This document shows, piece by piece, positions 62,622 to 64,000 of a stretch of DNA of 64,000 bases; the first letter of the stretch is position 1; each line of letters opens with the position of its first letter. The position numbers were made by a program, and so were the translations under genes. Origin of the DNA: Lepidonotus clava (Eukaryota; Annelida; Polychaeta; Phyllodocida; Polynoidae); NCBI GenBank assembly GCA_936440205.1, contig OW387145.1:15375396-15439395 (forward strand). Reading direction: 5' to 3'. The notes below the pieces were generated by a model. The model ran no database searches and was not told the DNA's origin. It worked only from the letters and a program-made list of their open reading frames with translations.

Positions 62622-63803
62622 CAAATAAAATGCAAACGCCACAGACGCCCGTTACAGCAGCGTCTCGCGCTCAACTACGAGTTGAATACTATTATTGAAT
62701 TCGGATCTCTGAAGGCCGAAAGACGACATTACACCTTAGCTCATCAATCTAACGTATTGGTCCACCATTGCGAACACTGTGAAAAGCGATACCAGACCAG
62801 AACCAGCCTCAAGCGCCATGTGTGCAAATGTCACCCGGGAGTGATGAACAACGGAGTGGATCCACAAACTGCGAGTACATCTACCAACAACACCGACGGG
62901 AATGTACCGGCCAATCTCCAACCAGTGAGCACTGCCGACACCGTGAATGGTGAACAAGCCTCAGGACTCTCCTGTGATCCACAGGAAGGAGCCGCCGCCC
63001 AACCACCTGACAAGATGGTAGACGACACGCCTCCCGACCAACAACACACTCCGGACAATGTTCAAGCACCATGTACCCCGATTATCACCCCCAACACTTT
63101 GGCTCGCGCTTTGGAAAGTGCCACCCCGGATGGTTCGTTCAATCTTTCACAGTTCCTAATAACAGACCCCGACATTGCTCAACTACTCCCTGGAGTAATA
63201 ATCACCGCCTTGAACCACCAGGAGATAACTGTGCCACTCCCGGCCACCACCTCTACACCTGTCAACACCCCGGCCGCGACACCGTCCACCTACACCGTGA
63301 ACTGCTCACCTATTTCCTTGGGTACACCTGCCGTTGACACGCCATCCCCACCAGAAGCTACCGCCACGGATTTATCTACCCCAGACGTCGTCGTGACCAA
63401 GTGGGACACTCCCCCTAGACCAACCACTCCACAGACAATCGAACCCGCTTCCACCACGGAGGATCCAATCCCCGTCCCTGAAACCAACAAGTCGGTGGTT
63501 GACTACGACTCGTCATCTTCGGATAACAACAATGACAATTCCCCACAGGCCCAACCAGGAGTAACCGAAACCATGGAGTTACCTACAGTCCCATCCACAC
63601 CGTCCAACGCCCCTCCACCAACACCGCCTGTGCTGGCAGCAGGCCCTCCACCCAACGCCCCATATGCTTTCAGTGAAGCGGAAGTACGGGGTAGGATCAA
63701 CTATATTGCCCACCAAGTGGAGGCAATAATTCCAGGACGTGGGGCTGCCGTAGGAGAACTCATCCTCTTCCACTATCTAATGCGCCGTAACCCACTGTTC
63801 TAA
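62622..63803 (+). CDS. Unrecognised protein with one C2H2 finger and a Pro/Thr-rich tail (5' end uncertain)
   Basis: An uninterrupted frame of 393 codons. Near the start is a C2H2 finger, C-x2-C-x12-H-x4-H, within CEHCEKRYQTRTSLKRH. A long Pro/Thr/Asp-rich, low-complexity part follows, then an Asp-Ser patch (VDYDSSSSDNNNDN) and a final ordered-looking block (AFSEAEVRGRINYIAHQVEA ... LILFHYLMRRNPLF). I do not recognise the family. No in-frame ATG precedes the finger; the first is at 62844, after it. So either the frame is a 3' exon spliced to an upstream exon, or translation starts inside, or it is a fragment. A lone C2H2 finger near an N-terminus followed by a disordered linker also occurs in some site-specific LINEs, but no reverse transcriptase is seen in the remaining 200 bases. 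Confidence 0.5.
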   Translation, partial: QIKCKRHRRPLQQRLALNYELNTIIEFGSLKAERRHYTLAHQSNVLVHHCEHCEKRYQTRTSLKRHVCKCHPGVMNNGVDPQTASTSTNNTDGNVPANLQPVSTADTVNGEQASGLSCDPQEGAAAQPPDKMVDDTPPDQQHTPDNVQAPCTPIITPNTLARALESATPDGSFNLSQFLITDPDIAQLLPGVIITALNHQEITVPLPATTSTPVNTPAATPSTYTVNCSPISLGTPAVDTPSPPEATATDLSTPDVVVTKWDTPPRPTTPQTIEPASTTEDPIPVPETNKSVVDYDSSSSDNNNDNSPQAQPGVTETMELPTVPSTPSNAPPPTPPVLAAGPPPNAPYAFSEAEVRGRINYIAHQVEAIIPGRGAAVGELILFHYLMRRNPLF

Positions 63804-64000
63804 TTCTAATATTCAACACACCGCCCTAATCTAACTAGTATCTACCCAAGGAGCCAAGAACTGACTTTTTGAAAAACTTGTAATTGTATTACTTGGAAAA
63901 TTTTTGCACTGTGCGGACTATGTTTAACTTTCAGATTGTTCGAAGAAGCAGATGGACATTATTAATATATTATATTTAATATTATCCAGTGTCTTATCCA
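63804..64000. other. Right edge, no feature seen
   Basis: AT-rich sequence after the zinc-finger frame. No clear poly(A) signal or new frame is visible before the window ends. Confidence 0.5.

Noticed and set aside
1-64000. CRISPR arrays, operons, rRNA genes or functional tRNA genes
   Set aside because: None seen. The window is spliced animal DNA; the tRNA-like sequences lack paired acceptor stems.

Overview
The window is nuclear DNA of an animal. Genes are split into many small exons with GT..AG introns, introns are AT-rich and several hundred bases to a few kb long, and the intergenic space is full of LINE fragments, tRNA-derived SINE-like pieces and short inverted-repeat DNA transposons. 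The proteins are clearly metazoan. The mix of many LINE types and MITEs fits a marine invertebrate (lophotrochozoan or invertebrate deuterostome), but the sequence alone does not fix the phylum.

Five host genes can be recognised. (1) 3531-3650, minus: first coding exon of a mitoferrin-type mitochondrial carrier; the rest lies off the left edge. (2) 4159-17334, plus: a complete BOD1L1-like gene (14 coding exons, 1794 codons), head-to-head with mitoferrin across about 0.5 kb. (3) 18266-26457, minus: a complete alpha-L-iduronidase (15 coding exons, 657 codons), tail-to-tail with BOD1L1. (4) 31764-48943, plus: a complete RRP12 ribosome-biogenesis factor (25 coding exons, 1305 codons). (5) 52325-56898, minus: the 3' five coding exons of an ANKRD55-like ankyrin-repeat protein; its 5' exons lie beyond 56.9 kb and were not found in the window. 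For the three complete genes the exon sums are multiples of three and every junction keeps phase, so those models rest on the sequence itself. A sixth open frame (62622-63803, plus) carries one C2H2 finger followed by a Pro/Thr-rich tail and is not recognised.

The genes are functionally unrelated: iron import into mitochondria, chromosome/replication-fork protection, lysosomal glycosaminoglycan breakdown, ribosome export and an ankyrin scaffold. What joins them is shared flanking DNA: a short bidirectional promoter with a YY1-type motif at mitoferrin/BOD1L1, and 3' ends of BOD1L1 and IDUA whose poly(A) signals lie only 18 bases apart.

Mobile DNA fills the rest. A 5'-truncated LINE lies between IDUA and RRP12 (28.5-31.27 kb), a second LINE in RRP12 intron 1 (33.6-35.66 kb) is itself split by a MITE, and a third LINE fragment sits in an IDUA intron (22.7-23.6 kb). 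DNA transposon remnants include a piggyBac-like pair of TTAA ends (4.4-5.5 kb), a Harbinger-like MITE (6.9-7.1 kb), a T2/Kolobok-like element (50.65-51.68 kb) with another MITE nested in it, a TA-flanked 1.25 kb element with two tRNA-like sequences (58.8-60.1 kb), and three elements sharing CAG-type termini and 6-bp target duplications with a central TA, which may be one superfamily.
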